This document shows positions 1-7,988 of a stretch of DNA of 21,565 bases, piece after piece. The translations under genes were made by a program, and so were the position numbers. The stretch comes from Deltaproteobacteria bacterium RBG_13_61_14. Its GTDB lineage: Bacteria; RBG-13-61-14. The notes beneath the pieces are model-generated. The model did no database searches and was not told the origin of the DNA. It saw only the letters and a list, made by a program, of their open reading frames with translations. The stretch's first letter is position 1; each line of letters starts with the position of its first letter. The stretch lies in NCBI GenBank assembly GCA_001797815.1, contig MGQK01000042.1, positions 5,851-27,415 of the forward strand, written 5' to 3'.

Positions 1-425
1 GCCGGCGGCGGCGGCGCGGGAATGATGGTTATTAACGGGGACGGCCGGCTCAGGAAGCGGTCAGCGTAGTAGTAGGCGAAAAAAAAAAGGCTTGCCAGGA
101 GAAATCCGAAGAGGATGATGAGCAGGCGGTTTCCGACCCTGGGTTTCTTTCGAGCGGGCCGAGGCGCGGAGATCTTTTCCGGAAAATTCTCCTGGAGAAA
201 ATGATCCAGGCGCAAGATCGCATCCCGGGGGTCCAGACCGATGCATTCCGCGTAGTTGCGGATAAAGCCCCGGACAAAAGCCGCAGGGGGAAGGTCAGGG
301 AAGCGGTCTTCCTCAAGGGCCGTCAGGGTCGAGAGCTTGATCTTGGTCTGACGGGAAATCTCTTCCAGGGAGATTTCCCGCAACTCTCGTTCCCGACGGA
401 GGTAGCGGCCGAACGATTCTGCCAT
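1..425 (-). CDS. RodZ-like HTH / transmembrane protein, C-terminus cut off by window edge
   Basis: The reading frame runs from the ATG at 425 off the left edge with no stop, giving 141 residues. Residues 1-75 form a RodZ-type cytoplasmic helix-turn-helix domain (FGRYLRRERE, ISLEEISRQTKI, FVRGFIRNYAE). A basic linker (ARKKPR) follows, then one membrane helix at about 101-120, then a proline-rich start of the periplasmic part. In the family, RodZ links MreB filaments to the membrane and supports rod shape. The gene lies 29 bp downstream of a PilF-like TPR lipoprotein; pilF/pilW next to rodZ is a known arrangement in gammaproteobacteria, which supports the call. No clear Shine-Dalgarno precedes the ATG, but the family's usual N-terminus fits this start. 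An A10 run (T10 in the coding strand) encodes the LFFF stretch of the membrane helix. Many such HTH_25/DUF4115 proteins are RodZ-like without proven function. Confidence 0.85.
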   Translation of the reverse strand, partial: MAESFGRYLRRERELREISLEEISRQTKIKLSTLTALEEDRFPDLPPAAFVRGFIRNYAECIGLDPRDAILRLDHFLQENFPEKISAPRPARKKPRVGNRLLIILFGFLLASLFFFAYYYADRFLSRPSPLITIIPAPPPP

Positions 426-454
426 GAGAGTTCAGATGGTCTTGCCGGAAGCGG

Positions 455-1231
455 TCAGCGCGGAGCCACCGGGCAATTGAGCAGCCCCATGTATTCCTGG
501 GCCCGCTGGGCCTCATCCGTGTTGGGCCAGACCCGGACCGCGGCCTGAAATTCCCGGCAGGCGCCGGCCACGTCCTTCTGTTTTTGCAACTCGATCCCCA
601 GGAGCAGGCGGGCGCGGCCATAGTCCGGGCAGAACTCGAGGGCGCGCCGATACTCTTTGATCGCGGCCGCGGACAGGCCTTTTTGCGCCTCGACTTCACC
701 CAGGTTGCAGGAAGCCGGACAATAATTGGGATTGATCTTGAGCACGGTCTGGAAAGCCTGAACGGCTTTTTCCCGGTCTCCCTTCATCAGATAAGCCCAG
801 CCCAGGTTGTTATAAGCCGCCTCGGGTTGCCGAAAGAGTTCATGGCGGGTGACTAATTCAAACTGGGCGACGGCCTCGTCCCAGCGCTTCAGCTCCAGGT
901 AAACCATGCCCAGGGCCAGGTTGGCCTCCGGGTAATCCTTGCGCAGGGACAGGGCCTTGTCCAGGTGATCCAGAGCCTTGGGCGGTTGCTTGCGGGCCCA
1001 ATAAATCCGGCCTAACCAATACTGGGTCTCGGGATCGCGGGGGTTGCAGGTCTCGGACGCCAGCGCCGCTTCCAGGGCGCCGTACAGGTCTCCCTTTTCC
1101 AACTGGGAGATCGCCTGCTTCTTTTTGATTTCCGCATATTCCGGATTTCGGCAGGAACTGGGTTTCTTGCCGGAGCAAGACCCGACCAGGACCAAGGTCA
1201 CCAGGACAGCCGTCGCATGGACTTTTCGCAT
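455..1231 (-). CDS. TPR lipoprotein, PilF/PilW-like
   Basis: This 258-residue protein begins with a lipoprotein signal peptide whose lipobox is VGSC, so Cys19 would be the lipidated residue. The rest, from about residue 35, is a run of about five to six tetratricopeptide repeats (for example NLALGMVYLELKRWDEAV and YNNLGWAYLMKGDREKAV). Length and layout match PilF/PilW, the outer-membrane pilotin that helps secretin assembly in type IV pili. The position just before a RodZ-like gene also fits. No pilus gene is visible in this window, so a general TPR scaffold role is the alternative. The ATG has AAGGAAG about 6 nt upstream, and the gene starts 15 bp after the preceding gene's stop, so the two are almost certainly co-transcribed. 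Confidence 0.75.
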   Translation of the reverse strand: MRKVHATAVLVTLVLVGSCSGKKPSSCRNPEYAEIKKKQAISQLEKGDLYGALEAALASETCNPRDPETQYWLGRIYWARKQPPKALDHLDKALSLRKDYPEANLALGMVYLELKRWDEAVAQFELVTRHELFRQPEAAYNNLGWAYLMKGDREKAVQAFQTVLKINPNYCPASCNLGEVEAQKGLSAAAIKEYRRALEFCPDYGRARLLLGIELQKQKDVAGACREFQAAVRVWPNTDEAQRAQEYMGLLNCPVAPR

Positions 1232-1246
1232 CGGATCTTCCTTACC

Positions 1247-2326
1247 TCACATCATGGCCAGCAAGCGCACCAGAAAATCCCAATCTTCTGAAGAAACCTC
1301 GCGGTCATCCGGGCCGGCCCCGGCCGACCGAGAAGCCGCCACCGGGACCGGGGTCGGCCTTGGCGGAGGCGCGGACACCGGCACCGCGACCGGCGCGGGT
1401 AAAGGCGCGTGGGTCTCTGTCTCTTCCCCTTCCATGGTGATTTCCACTTCCTCTTCTTCCGGCTCTGCCGCCGGAGTGGGGGGCAAGGGAGGCGCTTCGG
1501 CTTCCTGGGCCTCCAAGGCGTCGAGCAAGGCGGAGCTTTCGTCGCCTTCGCTCTCCAGCTCAATGCTCACGGAATCATCCGCCGGCTCGGGCCCGGCCTC
1601 TGCCGCTAAAGCTTCTCCCGTGGCTTCGAGTCGGTCGAGCAGGATATCTTCTTCGTTCACTTCCGCGGGGACCGCATCAATCGCGATGTCATCCTCGGAG
1701 GGAAACGCCGGATTGGGTTCCGGCTCTGCTTCAGCCACTCCAGGAGCGATCTCGTCCGCGGTCATCACATCCAGGGTGATTTCTTCCACTCCGGATTCCG
1801 ATGCCTCGCCGCCGACTTCTTCCGTTGAAGCGGCTTCTGCTTCTTCCACCGCTTCGATGATCAATTCGTCGGCGCTGCCTTCGGTCTCCTCCGTCTCAAT
1901 CACCTCGATTTCGCTCACGCTTTCATCCGGCGGTTTGAGGAAGGAGATATCCTGGTGAAAAATCGGGGTTTGCGAGAACACTTCCCCTTGTTGTTCCGGA
2001 GGCAATTCGGAAAAGCGCAGGTCGTCCATCATGAAACCCATACTTTCCGTGAATTCCATCGCGTTTTGCCGGAGGGCCGGCACCATTTCGTTTCGGACCG
2101 TTCCTTCGGACCAGCGGTAGAGCAAGCCGGTGTTGCTGGACATCAAGTGCAGGTAGATGTAAACATAAAAGCCTTCCCGCTTGCGGATGGAGCAGATGTA
2201 GGCTTGGGCCGATTCCGGCGACTGTTTCGGCGGCGCCACGGCCGGACGGTTGATGGAGGTCGCCAGATATACCAACTCGTGCGGCTGAGCTTCCACCCAG
2301 CTTTGCCGGCTGTCGAGCTCAAACAT
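1247..2326 (-). CDS. Conserved-looking protein of unknown function with acidic linker
   Basis: I do not recognise this 359-residue protein. Residues 1-135 look like a folded, soluble domain of mixed character (AYICSIRKREGFYVYIYL; MGFMMDDLRFSELPPEQQ). Residues 136-300 are very rich in Glu, Asp, Ala and Ser and probably disordered. Residues 300-335 are rich in Pro, Ala and Val. The protein then ends in a compact amphipathic peptide (VSSEDWDFLVRLLAMM). A domain, long acidic tether and short terminal peptide suggests a tethered binding or adaptor protein, but that is inference. No signal peptide or membrane segment is seen. It lies between a sugar kinase (34 bp upstream) and a TPR lipoprotein (15 bp downstream) in one operon. 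The ATG has only a weak ribosome-binding site. Confidence 0.7.
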   Translation of the reverse strand: MFELDSRQSWVEAQPHELVYLATSINRPAVAPPKQSPESAQAYICSIRKREGFYVYIYLHLMSSNTGLLYRWSEGTVRNEMVPALRQNAMEFTESMGFMMDDLRFSELPPEQQGEVFSQTPIFHQDISFLKPPDESVSEIEVIETEETEGSADELIIEAVEEAEAASTEEVGGEASESGVEEITLDVMTADEIAPGVAEAEPEPNPAFPSEDDIAIDAVPAEVNEEDILLDRLEATGEALAAEAGPEPADDSVSIELESEGDESSALLDALEAQEAEAPPLPPTPAAEPEEEEVEITMEGEETETHAPLPAPVAVPVSAPPPRPTPVPVAASRSAGAGPDDREVSSEDWDFLVRLLAMM

Positions 2327-2360
2327 CGTAATACTAGCTTACCCGTAAACTATGCCGCTG

Positions 2361-3281
2361 TCAATCAAAACTGACCATCTCCCGCAAGCGCTGCACCCTT
2401 TCCTCAATCTCTTTCTCGCTCAGGCGGCGCAAACGGTCAAAACTGAACTCTTCCACCGTGAAGCTGGCCAGCACGGTCCCGCGGACCATGGCCCGCTTCA
2501 GGTGGGGACACCATCGGAATGGTGTCCCCCTAAGGCCTCCCTCCTGGGCCAGGGAACCGGCGAAAGCGCCGGCAAAGGTATCTCCGGCGCCGGTGGGGTC
2601 CTTAATCTGTTCCAGCGGATAAGCCGGCGCCAGGAAAATCTGGTCCGCGCTGACCAGGAACGAGCCGTGCTCGCCCTTCTTGATGATGACCGCGCGGGGC
2701 CCGGCGCCCAGGATTTTGCGGCCGGCCTTGAGCAAGGAAACCTCCCCGGACAGCAGCCGCGCCTCTTCATCGTTGAGCATCAGGATATCCACCCGGGGCA
2801 ACAGCGCCTGCAACTCTTCGCGGGCGGTATTGATCCACAGGTTCATGGTGTCGCAGATGACCAGGCCGGTCTTTTCCACCTGGTCCAGCACCTGGCGCTG
2901 AAGCCTGGGGTGGTCGTTGGCCAGGAAGACCGCCTCGGGCCGGCGGAAGCTTTCCGGAACCTTGGGCTGGTATTGCGAGGACACGTTCAGTTCCGTGCAC
3001 AGGGTCACCCGCTCGTTCAGGCCGGGCAGATACTTGCCGGCCCAGCGGAAGGTCGGCCCGGGCAGTCGCTGCAAGCCTTGCAAATCCACCCCGCGCGACC
3101 GGAAGAAATCCAGGTGGGCCTGGGGAAAGTCGTCGCCGACCACCCCCACCAACTGCACGGGACCAAAGAAACTGGCCGCCACCAGGGCAAAACTGGCCGA
3201 CCCGCCCGCCGCATCCTCCACCCGGTCGTCCGGCGTCTCAATGTTGTCCAGGGCCAGCGACCCCGCGATCAGCACGCTCAT
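2361..3281 (-). CDS. PfkB/ribokinase-family sugar kinase
   Basis: This 306-residue kinase would phosphorylate a sugar or nucleoside with ATP; the substrate cannot be told from sequence. The N-terminal substrate-lid region has GGSASFALVAASFFG (26-40). The C-terminal PfkB signature is complete at 228-242 (DPTGAGDTFAGAF), with Asp234 as the expected catalytic base and GAGD as the anion hole. The start ATG overlaps the stop of the upstream Mut7-C gene (ATGA), so the two are translationally coupled. Residues 251-260 (RGTPFRWCPH) are odd: they are encoded by a perfect palindrome and replace or extend the loop before the LKRAMVRGT helix. The frame is kept, so the protein is probably still made. Members of this subgroup often have names such as 'sugar kinase' without assigned substrate. 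Confidence 0.88.
   Translation of the reverse strand: MSVLIAGSLALDNIETPDDRVEDAAGGSASFALVAASFFGPVQLVGVVGDDFPQAHLDFFRSRGVDLQGLQRLPGPTFRWAGKYLPGLNERVTLCTELNVSSQYQPKVPESFRRPEAVFLANDHPRLQRQVLDQVEKTGLVICDTMNLWINTAREELQALLPRVDILMLNDEEARLLSGEVSLLKAGRKILGAGPRAVIIKKGEHGSFLVSADQIFLAPAYPLEQIKDPTGAGDTFAGAFAGSLAQEGGLRGTPFRWCPHLKRAMVRGTVLASFTVEEFSFDRLRRLSEKEIEERVQRLREMVSFD
2504..2529. repeat. REP-like palindrome inside the kinase gene
   Basis: A perfect 11-bp inverted repeat, GGGGACACCAT and ATGGTGTCCCC, surrounds a 4-nt loop (CGGA). It lies within the sugar kinase coding region, covers codons 251-260 and leaves the frame open. Its arms resemble the GGGGACA/TGTCCCC hairpins found between genes at 5343-5383 and 8644-8664. 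Confidence 0.8.
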
Positions 3282-3787
3282 TTTTCCTCCCCGTCTAAGG
3301 CAGACCGATAAAGTTCGCCCAGGATGTCCCGCAGTTGCACCTCCACCCGTTCCCGGTGGGTGGCGGACCAGAAGATTTTACCGCACTGGGGACAGGCGCG
3401 GTATTCGGTCTGGGTCTTCCAGACAAAAGGCGGCACTCTTCCCTCGACCTCCGGCTTGGGCACATCCCGCAGGGGCACGTTGCATTCCACGCAGCGGCTG
3501 AAAACTTCGATCCGAATCCGGTCCTGGAAATGCTCCACCACCTCGCGCAACTGCCCCGCCGGGTAATTTTCCCGCACGAGATACAGGGGCAGACCCGCGG
3601 CCTTTTCCGGCAAATGCGAGTCCCGGGTCAGGATGATGCGGCCCTCGTCGCGGGCCTGCTGCAAGAGCTCCTCGTCGGCCCAATCGTTGCGATAGACCAC
3701 GTCCTGGCCGATGATCTTGAGCCAGCGGCTCAAGCGGCCCAGTTGCTCATCAGCGATCAAGCGCAACGGGGGTTCTGATTCCGGCAC
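3278..3787 (-). CDS. Mut7-C (DUF82) RNase-like domain with zinc ribbon
   Basis: This 169-residue protein matches the Mut7-C family: a PIN-like N-terminal fold followed by a four-cysteine zinc ribbon. The N-terminal part reads LIADEQLGRLSRWLKIIG, with acidic residues D13/E14, and later IILTRDSHLPEKA, where D56 is another candidate catalytic acid. The zinc ligands are C99, C102, C132 and C135. The family is predicted to be RNases from PIN-fold similarity, but the target is unknown. The start is a GTG only 8 nt from a perfect TATAAT, so the transcript probably begins at or a base or two before the start codon. It is the first gene of the minus-strand operon and overlaps the kinase start by 4 bp. 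Confidence 0.85.
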   Translation of the reverse strand: MPESEPPLRLIADEQLGRLSRWLKIIGQDVVYRNDWADEELLQQARDEGRIILTRDSHLPEKAAGLPLYLVRENYPAGQLREVVEHFQDRIRIEVFSRCVECNVPLRDVPKPEVEGRVPPFVWKTQTEYRACPQCGKIFWSATHRERVEVQLRDILGELYRSALDGEEK

Positions 3788-3795
3788 GGGTTTCG

Positions 3796-3804
3796 ATTAT
3801 ACCA
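3796..3804 (-). promoter_or_regulatory. Extended -10 promoter for the minus-strand operon
   Basis: On the minus strand the motif reads TGGTATAAT, an extended -10 (TGn plus perfect TATAAT). No good -35 lies 16-18 bp upstream; TTGAAA is about 23 bp away. The expected transcription start, near 3789, is about two bases before the GTG at 3787, which predicts a nearly leaderless mRNA. Confidence 0.65.
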
Positions 3805-3867
3805 CAGCCGGGGCTTTAATCCGGTTTCAATTGGAACCATAAAAATCCACCTTCCCCAAAAAAAAGC

Positions 3868-3896
3868 TTGACAAAGAAGAAAGAGTTGTCTATTTT
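3868..3896 (+). promoter_or_regulatory. Sigma70-type promoter for the unknown lipoprotein gene
   Basis: TTGACA (3868-3873), 17 bp, then TATTTT (3891-3896). It predicts a start near 3903 and a leader of about 110 nt. The leader holds a possible hairpin (CCTCCTC at 3915-3921 with GAGGAGG at 3943-3949), away from the ribosome-binding site. Confidence 0.7.
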
Positions 3897-4012
3897 TAGG
3901 CCATTAAGTGAAGACCTCCTCAAGGTAAAAGAGTTTTTCCAGGAGGAGGGATTGAGGCGGGAATGGGCTAATCTGCAGGAGTAAGAATCTAAATTTGAAG
4001 AAGGAGATAGGG

Positions 4013-5311
4013 ATGAAGAAAGGAATTGGTTTACTTGCGGTTCTAGTGATGCTGGTGGGAGTCGCGGCCTGCGACTACTCCAGTGACGACACCAACATCT
4101 TTGGCCCCTTGGCGCGGGCCGAGGGGATCACGGCCCGGCCGGCCACGTTCGACACTTCGGTAACCTCCGAGACCTTCACCACCTACAGCACCACCGTTCT
4201 TTTTTCGGACGACATGGCGGTGCAAATGGATCATGGGACGTATCCCGGGAAGGGTATCGTTCCCGCAGTGGCAATTGCCTACGCCAACTTCACTTCCGGG
4301 GGCGCCGGCCCGATCTTTGGGACCATCAGCGGCGGCTTGTCTGGATATGGTTTCCTCCACATCCTGGACGTCGGCGCCGGCAAGGGCCAGCCTTATACCT
4401 GGAACACCACGGGCGTGGTCATGGAGGACAGCGACCACGAAATGAAATATCCGGTCCAGAACCTGGTCGGGGGCCTGGATGTTTCGCGCAAGCTGTATGT
4501 GAACCCCTGGGGATCGGTGTTCAGCCAGGATGATTTTGTCCGCTGGCTGGAAATCCTGACCAACAACACCGGTTCTCCGATCACGGCGAACGTGGTGATC
4601 GGCGGATATCTGTATGATGGGAATCAGGTGAAGGCCACTTCGGATGGGGATGCGGTGGTGGAGCCTGGCGAGGACAACTGGTTAATCATGGACCGGGATT
4701 CGATTGGGGGCTCTCCGAATATTCTGGTCGGCGTTATGCCCGACGGAAGCATGGGCCACAGCGAGGTGGACAACATTGTGGCAGCCACCAGCAGCGGGAC
4801 CGTGCTGAATTTCCGGACCATGGGCTGGAGCACGACCGCCTATGACACCAGCGCCACGACCATGCTCACGACCCCCAGTGCCCAAACGGTCCTCTTTACC
4901 TGGACCGGGGTGACCGTGAACCCGGGCGAGACCAAAATTCTCATGCACCTGGCCAACCTGACCCCCCAATACATCATTGGTTGGAGCAGGGGCGTTCCGG
5001 ATGCGATCGAAGGCGCGCAGATGTTGGATAGCGCTCCTTCCGAAGTCGTGGCTTCGATGGATGCGGACGAGATCAACGCGGTGGTCAATTGGCCGGCGGC
5101 CCGCAACAACTGCAACATTACCGGGCCGGAAGATTCGGTCAAACCGGGCGTGGTGGTCACGGCCTTGAACGAGACCAGCTTGCAAACCGCGCAGAGCTAC
5201 AGCCTGCCCGACGGCAGCTTCGGCATTTGCCTGGACGCCGCGGAAGGGGATATGATTAAACTCCTAGTGGACGGGAAGCTGGTGAAGCGGGTGAAAGTGA
5301 CCGCCGAGTAA
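4013..5311 (+). CDS. Lipoprotein of unknown function, beta-rich
   Basis: The chosen start is the ATG at 4013, which has AAGGAG 6 nt upstream; an in-frame TTG at 3995 would place that site inside the gene. The protein has 432 residues with a lipoprotein signal (VGVAAC, Cys20). The mature part is rich in Gly, Thr, Val and Ser with alternating hydrophobic residues, as in beta-sandwich secreted proteins. The last 60 residues (SYSLPDGSFGICL, then LLVDGKLVKRVKV) resemble a carboxypeptidase-regulatory-like beta domain. No catalytic motif was seen. It has its own promoter and is followed by a strong terminator, so it is probably a single-gene transcript. I do not recognise the family; a cell-surface or envelope role is inferred from the lipobox alone. 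Confidence 0.75.
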   Translation: MKKGIGLLAVLVMLVGVAACDYSSDDTNIFGPLARAEGITARPATFDTSVTSETFTTYSTTVLFSDDMAVQMDHGTYPGKGIVPAVAIAYANFTSGGAGPIFGTISGGLSGYGFLHILDVGAGKGQPYTWNTTGVVMEDSDHEMKYPVQNLVGGLDVSRKLYVNPWGSVFSQDDFVRWLEILTNNTGSPITANVVIGGYLYDGNQVKATSDGDAVVEPGEDNWLIMDRDSIGGSPNILVGVMPDGSMGHSEVDNIVAATSSGTVLNFRTMGWSTTAYDTSATTMLTTPSAQTVLFTWTGVTVNPGETKILMHLANLTPQYIIGWSRGVPDAIEGAQMLDSAPSEVVASMDADEINAVVNWPAARNNCNITGPEDSVKPGVVVTALNETSLQTAQSYSLPDGSFGICLDAAEGDMIKLLVDGKLVKRVKVTAE

Positions 5312-5342
5312 AAGCGGCCCTGATTAAGTCCTGACTTTTGTT

Positions 5343-5390
5343 AAAGGGGATACATCGTGGGACAATGCGATGTGTCCCCTTTTCTTTTTT
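5343..5390 (+). terminator. Rho-independent terminator formed by a REP-like hairpin
   Basis: AAAGGGGATACATCG (5343-5357) pairs with CGATGTGTCCCCTTT (5368-5382) apart from one G-U wobble, giving a 15-bp stem with a 10-nt loop. A T-rich tail (TTTTCTTTTTT) follows. It sits 31 bp after the lipoprotein stop codon. The GGGGA-ACA arms match the repeat family seen elsewhere in the window. Confidence 0.8.
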
Positions 5391-5463
5391 CACCGATTAA
5401 ACCGGTCGAAGCAGGAACACCAAGAGCGGCATTGGGATAAGCAAAATTGGGGTGATCAGGATC

Positions 5464-7848
5464 GTGAAAAAGTTTGAGTTGAAGATGAACAACGCGAGCA
5501 GACTCGGGGCGGTTCTTTTGGCCCTGGCTCTGGCCGGGAGCGGGTGTGAGCGGGTCCAGAGCCTTCTGCCCGGCAAGCGCCCCAACGTCCTGTTGATCAC
5601 CCTGGACACTACCCGGGCCGATCACCTCGGGTGTTACGGGTATCAGGATATTAAAACGCCCACCCTGGACCGGCTGGCCGAGGAAGGGGTTCGCTTTACC
5701 AAGGTCTATGCGGCCGCTCCGATTACGCTTCCCTCGCACGCTTCCATCTTGACCGGGACTGACCCCATCTATCACGGGGCCCGCAACAACGCCACCTACC
5801 GGGTGGATGACTCCATCACCACCGCGGCTGAAATCTTCAAAAGCAAGGGCTATCAAACCGCGGCGTTTATCGCCTCGTTCCCCTTGCTGGGCCGGTTCGG
5901 GCTGCGGCAAGGTTTTGATGTTTACGATGACCGGATTGAAGAGGGTAAAGAAAAAAAAGCGCACCTGTTTCAAGAGCGGCGGGCCGAAGACGTCAACAAG
6001 GCGGCCTTGCAATGGCTGGACCGCCGGCCCTCAGGTCCGTTCTTCATGTGGGTCCATTACTTTGATCCCCACTTCTCCTATGAGCCGCCGTCTCCGTTCC
6101 GGGAAGAATATTTTTTCCACCCCTATGACGGCGAGATTGCTTATACGGACAGCCAGATCGGCAAACTCCTGGAGGCCTTGCAAGAGCAGGGGATTTTAGA
6201 CAATACCATCGTCGCGATCACCGCGGATCACGGCGAGAGTCTGGGAGAGCACAACGAAAAAACCCACGCCATCCTGATCTATTACGGGACCGTGCAGGTC
6301 CCCTTGATCCTGTGGGCGCCCAAATATTTGCCGGCCCAGACCGTGATCCAGGACATGGTCCGGACGATTGATATCCTGCCCACGCTCTTGGATTTGGTCC
6401 GGATCCGTCCGCTCCCGGAAATCCAGGGCGTCTCGCTCCGTCCCTTGATTGAAAACAAGACGAAAAGCCTGAACCTGGTGGCCTACACCGAGACCCTGGC
6501 CCCCTACCTCCATTTCAATTGGAGTTCCTTGGAAGGCGTGCGGACGAACGACTATTCCTACATCAAGGCCGAGCCGGAGGAGCTTTACCAGGTGACGGAA
6601 GACCCGAAAGAGACCCAGGACCTTTCCGAGAAGGATTCCAAGAAGCTGGCCCAGCTACGGGAAATCTTGGAGCAGGAGAAGACCCGGCTGGTGAACCCGA
6701 AGCCTCCCGATGCCACGGTCAAACTGGACACGGAGACGGAAGAACGGCTCCGCGCTCTCGGTTATATTTTCGGCACGACCAAGCCCCCGGAACCTGGAGC
6801 CAAACTTCCCAACCCGCGTTTCAAAGTGGAAATGCTGGAACAGTTCTTTCGCGCGGATACTTTTTTGGTCTTTGAAGAATATGAAAAAGCGCTGAAAGCT
6901 TTTGAGCAAATCCTGGAAAAGGACCCCAACTTCGGTCGCGCTTACCTGGAAAAAGGACTTGCCTATTTTAAATTGCATGATTACCCCAAGGCCATCGAGA
7001 GCTTTAACCGGGCCGAGGAGATGCTGCCCGAGCAGGCGGAACTTTACTTTAATCGCGCCCAATGTTACTTGGCCCAGAACCAAAAAGACACCCAGAAAGC
7101 CGAGGCCGACTTTTCCAGGGGCTTAAGCCTGGACCCGACCAACTCCATGGCCTATATCATCCTCTCTCGGATCCGGTTCCGGGAAAAGAAGTTCCAAGAA
7201 GGCTTCGAACTATTGCTCAAGGCGGTGGAAGCAAACCCGAAATCGGAGCGGGCGCATTTCGAGTTGGGCTCTTTCTATCGGACGCACGGCAAGTTTCTGG
7301 AGGCAAAAAACGAATTCCTTCAGGCCAAAAACGCCAATCCTAATTTTGCTCCGGGGGCGTTTGAACTGGGCAAGCTCCAATATCAAACCGGAGAAATGGA
7401 CGCCGCGTTCGAGAACCTGCAGGAGACCCTGGTGCGGGACCCCAAAATGGTTGCGGCTCACGCCTTATTGGCCCAAATCTATCTGGATAAGGACTCTCCG
7501 GAAAAAGCCCAGGCTCATCTGGATATTGCCTTGGCTCTGAGCCCGAATTCTTCCGCGGCTCACTTTACCCAGGGAAACCTCCTGGTAAAAAAAGGCGACC
7601 TGAAGGCGGCTTTGCCCGAGTTTGAGAAAACGGTGGAACTGAATCCCAGGCACGCCCTGGCCCATAAAAACCTGGGCGCGCTCTACGCCATTCAAGGCGA
7701 CGCCCTCAAAGCGATTGAACATTATCGCCGCTCCCTGGAGCTTTTGCCCAACCAGCCCAATGCCGACAAGATCCAGGCGGCGATCAAGGACTTGGAGGAA
7801 TCCGGCGCGCCGGCTCCGCCGGCCCAGGCCGCCCCGCCCAAGCCTTAG
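5464..7848 (+). CDS. Sulfatase-fold lipoprotein fused to tetratricopeptide repeats
   Basis: From the GTG at 5464 the product has 794 residues. GGGGTGATC (5449-5457) matches the 16S tail 6 nt upstream; a GTG at 5452 and an ATG at 5485 are in-frame alternatives. A signal peptide ends in LALAGSGC, a slightly unusual lipobox. Residues of about 40-440 are a sulfatase/alkaline-phosphatase-superfamily domain: metal-binding NVLLITLDTTRADHLGCYGY and ADHGESLGEH are clear. The nucleophile region reads TLPSHASILTG, so the formylglycine motif (C/S-x-P-x-R) is missing; Thr takes the first position, about residue 88. The family includes phospho-transferases and phosphodiesterases that use Thr, so true sulfatase activity is doubtful. 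Residues of about 450-780 are eight to nine TPRs, ending in a Pro/Ala-rich tail. Sulfatase-TPR fusions are known in deltaproteobacteria and Acidobacteria, with unknown substrates. Confidence 0.85.
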   Translation: MKKFELKMNNASRLGAVLLALALAGSGCERVQSLLPGKRPNVLLITLDTTRADHLGCYGYQDIKTPTLDRLAEEGVRFTKVYAAAPITLPSHASILTGTDPIYHGARNNATYRVDDSITTAAEIFKSKGYQTAAFIASFPLLGRFGLRQGFDVYDDRIEEGKEKKAHLFQERRAEDVNKAALQWLDRRPSGPFFMWVHYFDPHFSYEPPSPFREEYFFHPYDGEIAYTDSQIGKLLEALQEQGILDNTIVAITADHGESLGEHNEKTHAILIYYGTVQVPLILWAPKYLPAQTVIQDMVRTIDILPTLLDLVRIRPLPEIQGVSLRPLIENKTKSLNLVAYTETLAPYLHFNWSSLEGVRTNDYSYIKAEPEELYQVTEDPKETQDLSEKDSKKLAQLREILEQEKTRLVNPKPPDATVKLDTETEERLRALGYIFGTTKPPEPGAKLPNPRFKVEMLEQFFRADTFLVFEEYEKALKAFEQILEKDPNFGRAYLEKGLAYFKLHDYPKAIESFNRAEEMLPEQAELYFNRAQCYLAQNQKDTQKAEADFSRGLSLDPTNSMAYIILSRIRFREKKFQEGFELLLKAVEANPKSERAHFELGSFYRTHGKFLEAKNEFLQAKNANPNFAPGAFELGKLQYQTGEMDAAFENLQETLVRDPKMVAAHALLAQIYLDKDSPEKAQAHLDIALALSPNSSAAHFTQGNLLVKKGDLKAALPEFEKTVELNPRHALAHKNLGALYAIQGDALKAIEHYRRSLELLPNQPNADKIQAAIKDLEESGAPAPPAQAAPPKP

Positions 7849-7865
7849 CTCTGAAAAAAAAATAC

Positions 7866-7895
7866 TTGACAAGCCCCGGCGAGTTAGGCTAAAAG
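7866..7895 (+). promoter_or_regulatory. Sigma70-type promoter for the SCP2-like gene
   Basis: TTGACA (7866-7871) is followed by a weak -10: CTAAAA at 17 bp or TAAAAG at 18 bp. It starts 17 bp after the sulfatase-TPR stop. The leader of about 85 nt contains a small hairpin (GTGAC, 6-nt loop, GTCAC near 7930-7945). Confidence 0.55.
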
Positions 7896-7988
7896 GAAGC
7901 TGGCACGGGCAAGGGTTTTAGTCTCACTGTGACCGTGGTGTCACTTTAACTCTTGTAATCAATGATTGGAAAAGGGAGGTAACGAACG

